A stretch of 6,637 bases of DNA from Hyphomicrobiales bacterium. Its GTDB lineage: Bacteria > Pseudomonadota > Alphaproteobacteria > Rhizobiales > S144-35. The stretch is from positions 1 to 6,637 of the forward strand of contig WGBT01000155.1 of the NCBI GenBank assembly GCA_015494185.1, given 5' to 3'. Of this stretch, positions 6,501-6,637 are shown one piece after another. The position numbers and the translations under genes were made by a program. Under the pieces are notes generated by a model. That model made no database searches, was not told where the DNA came from, and worked only from the letters and a program-made list of their open reading frames with translations. Position 1 is the first letter of the stretch. Each line of letters starts with the position of its first letter.

Positions 6501-6637
6501 CGGATCGAGGCCATGGCCGATGAGGTGGCCGCCCATGTCAAAGTGGGCAATTTCTATGTCAACCGCAATCAGATCGGGGCGGTGGTGGGGGTGCAACCCT
6601 TTGGCGGAGAGGGTTTGTCAGGGACGGGCCCCAAGGC
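3510..6637 (+). CDS. putA: Bifunctional proline dehydrogenase / L-glutamate gamma-semialdehyde dehydrogenase PutA; 3' end outside window
   Basis: PutA oxidises proline to glutamate in two steps, passing electrons from FAD to the membrane quinone pool and then reducing NAD+; it works at the inner face of the membrane. The frame is open for 1042 codons to the window edge. The proline dehydrogenase domain (about 170-500) shows ISVKLSALHPRF (Lys268), TIDAEEAERL (Asp309), RLVKGAYWDAEIK (370-382), EFQRLHGMG (from 450) and LVRRLLENGANTSFVN (Arg495/Arg496), matching the E. coli FAD and substrate residues Lys329, Asp370 and Arg555/Arg556. The aldehyde dehydrogenase domain (about 560 onward) has SPWNFPL (Asn730), AETGG (Glu831), SAGQRCSALR (catalytic Cys865) and PFGGEGLSGTGPK at the edge. 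The N-terminus is too short for the ribbon-helix-helix domain of enterobacterial PutA, so it should not repress itself. No other in-frame start lies between the stop at 3453 and ATG 3510. The full class (with or without a C-terminal domain) cannot be decided. Confidence 0.97.
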   Translation, partial: MAKTSHQVPRLTIDGRDAIAAAYLASDDDILPPLMAAAQFDATTARQITALARKLAAVARAGRRSQTFGGIDAFLSEYGLSNEEGVILMCLAEALLRIPDAETADKLIRDRIADGNWARHLGQSPSLLVNASTWALMLTGEVIELGEAAAQAPLGVLKRLAARVGEPVIREALRHAMRILGDQFVLGRSIEEALRRSEKWAEQGYLFSYDMLGEAARTMTDAERYFEAYHEALAPIGAAAGTLAPEPNTGAASMSADVLYTRPGISVKLSALHPRFEAAKRDRLHQELAPKLLQLAREAKAHRLTLTIDAEEAERLDITLDLFARIFADEALQDWPGLGLAVQAYGKRALPVLRWLRNLSATYGRKIPVRLVKGAYWDAEIKFAQIAGLADYPVFTRKSATDVSWLACMRFLLAAPDAFYPQLATHNAYSIAAAMVAGERMAEGKPFAFEFQRLHGMGAALYQPVVRPADGSQPHRCRIYAPVGRHEDLLAYLVRRLLENGANTSFVNRLADDAAPLEEIIRDPLQRLRAGRLLRNPRIPKPPELYQPQRANSQGLPLWEAGVRTALQTAIEAALKQGFAAAAIVGGQVQQTGGAVKKVQSPHDHRLTVGHVRQATAADGDRALALAVAAQPDWDQSGGVVRAARLEAAADLFEQPDHRARLLAVMIRETGKTLDNALADLREAVDFLRYYASEARRLFAAPQPLPGPTGERNSLSLHGRGVFACISPWNFPLAIFTGQVAAALAAGNAVVAKPAEAASLTAFEAVKLLHQAGIPGDVLHLLPGPGSEIGAQLIKDQRIAGVAFTGGNHTARRIAQTLAARGGPMVPLIAETGGINTMIVDSTALPEQVVRDVVRSAFDSAGQRCSALRILCLQQEIAEPVIDMLVGAVRELSLGDPLDYATDIPPVISAAAAADLNAHKAHMRQTARELIDLPVPKSCAHGSFVGPAVYQIDHIHQVRREVFGPILHVVRFDGAALSQLYEDINGLGYGLTLGLHSRIEAMADEVAAHVKVGNFYVNRNQIGAVVGVQPFGGEGLSGTGPK

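Overview
The window looks like moderately GC-rich chromosomal DNA from a proteobacterium. I infer an alphaproteobacterium, from the PutA type without an N-terminal DNA-binding domain, a membrane-anchored TAXI protein, and the CysQ/PanC sequences. No rRNA or other marker is present, so the lineage is tentative.

Layout: a TAXI-type solute-binding protein on the minus strand is cut by the left edge (730 to 1). A 493-bp divergent spacer follows, then cysQ on the plus strand (1224-2057), convergent with panC on the minus strand (2108-3007). A second divergent spacer of about 500 bp precedes putA on the plus strand (3510 to the right edge, incomplete). There are no operons inside the window: every adjacent pair is divergent or convergent. 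The genes serve unrelated housekeeping or uptake roles: sulfur and nucleotide salvage, pantothenate synthesis, proline catabolism and solute capture. I see no tRNA, rRNA, CRISPR array, prophage or transposase.

The main unexplained structure is a palindromic element of about 190 bp present twice, once in each divergent spacer (954-1142 and 3105-3292). Its arms form a long interrupted stem. All three left-arm differences between the copies are matched by compensating right-arm changes. The loops differ, each can form two small hairpins, and the loop appears inverted between copies. A partial duplicate of the right end follows copy 2. This fits a miniature, non-autonomous, MITE-like or REP/BIME-like family, or a structured RNA.

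Other points are an in-frame 12-bp triplication in panC that adds eight residues beside the active-site strand, a proline-codon-containing upstream ORF overlapping the putA start, and a C9 tract in the cysQ leader.
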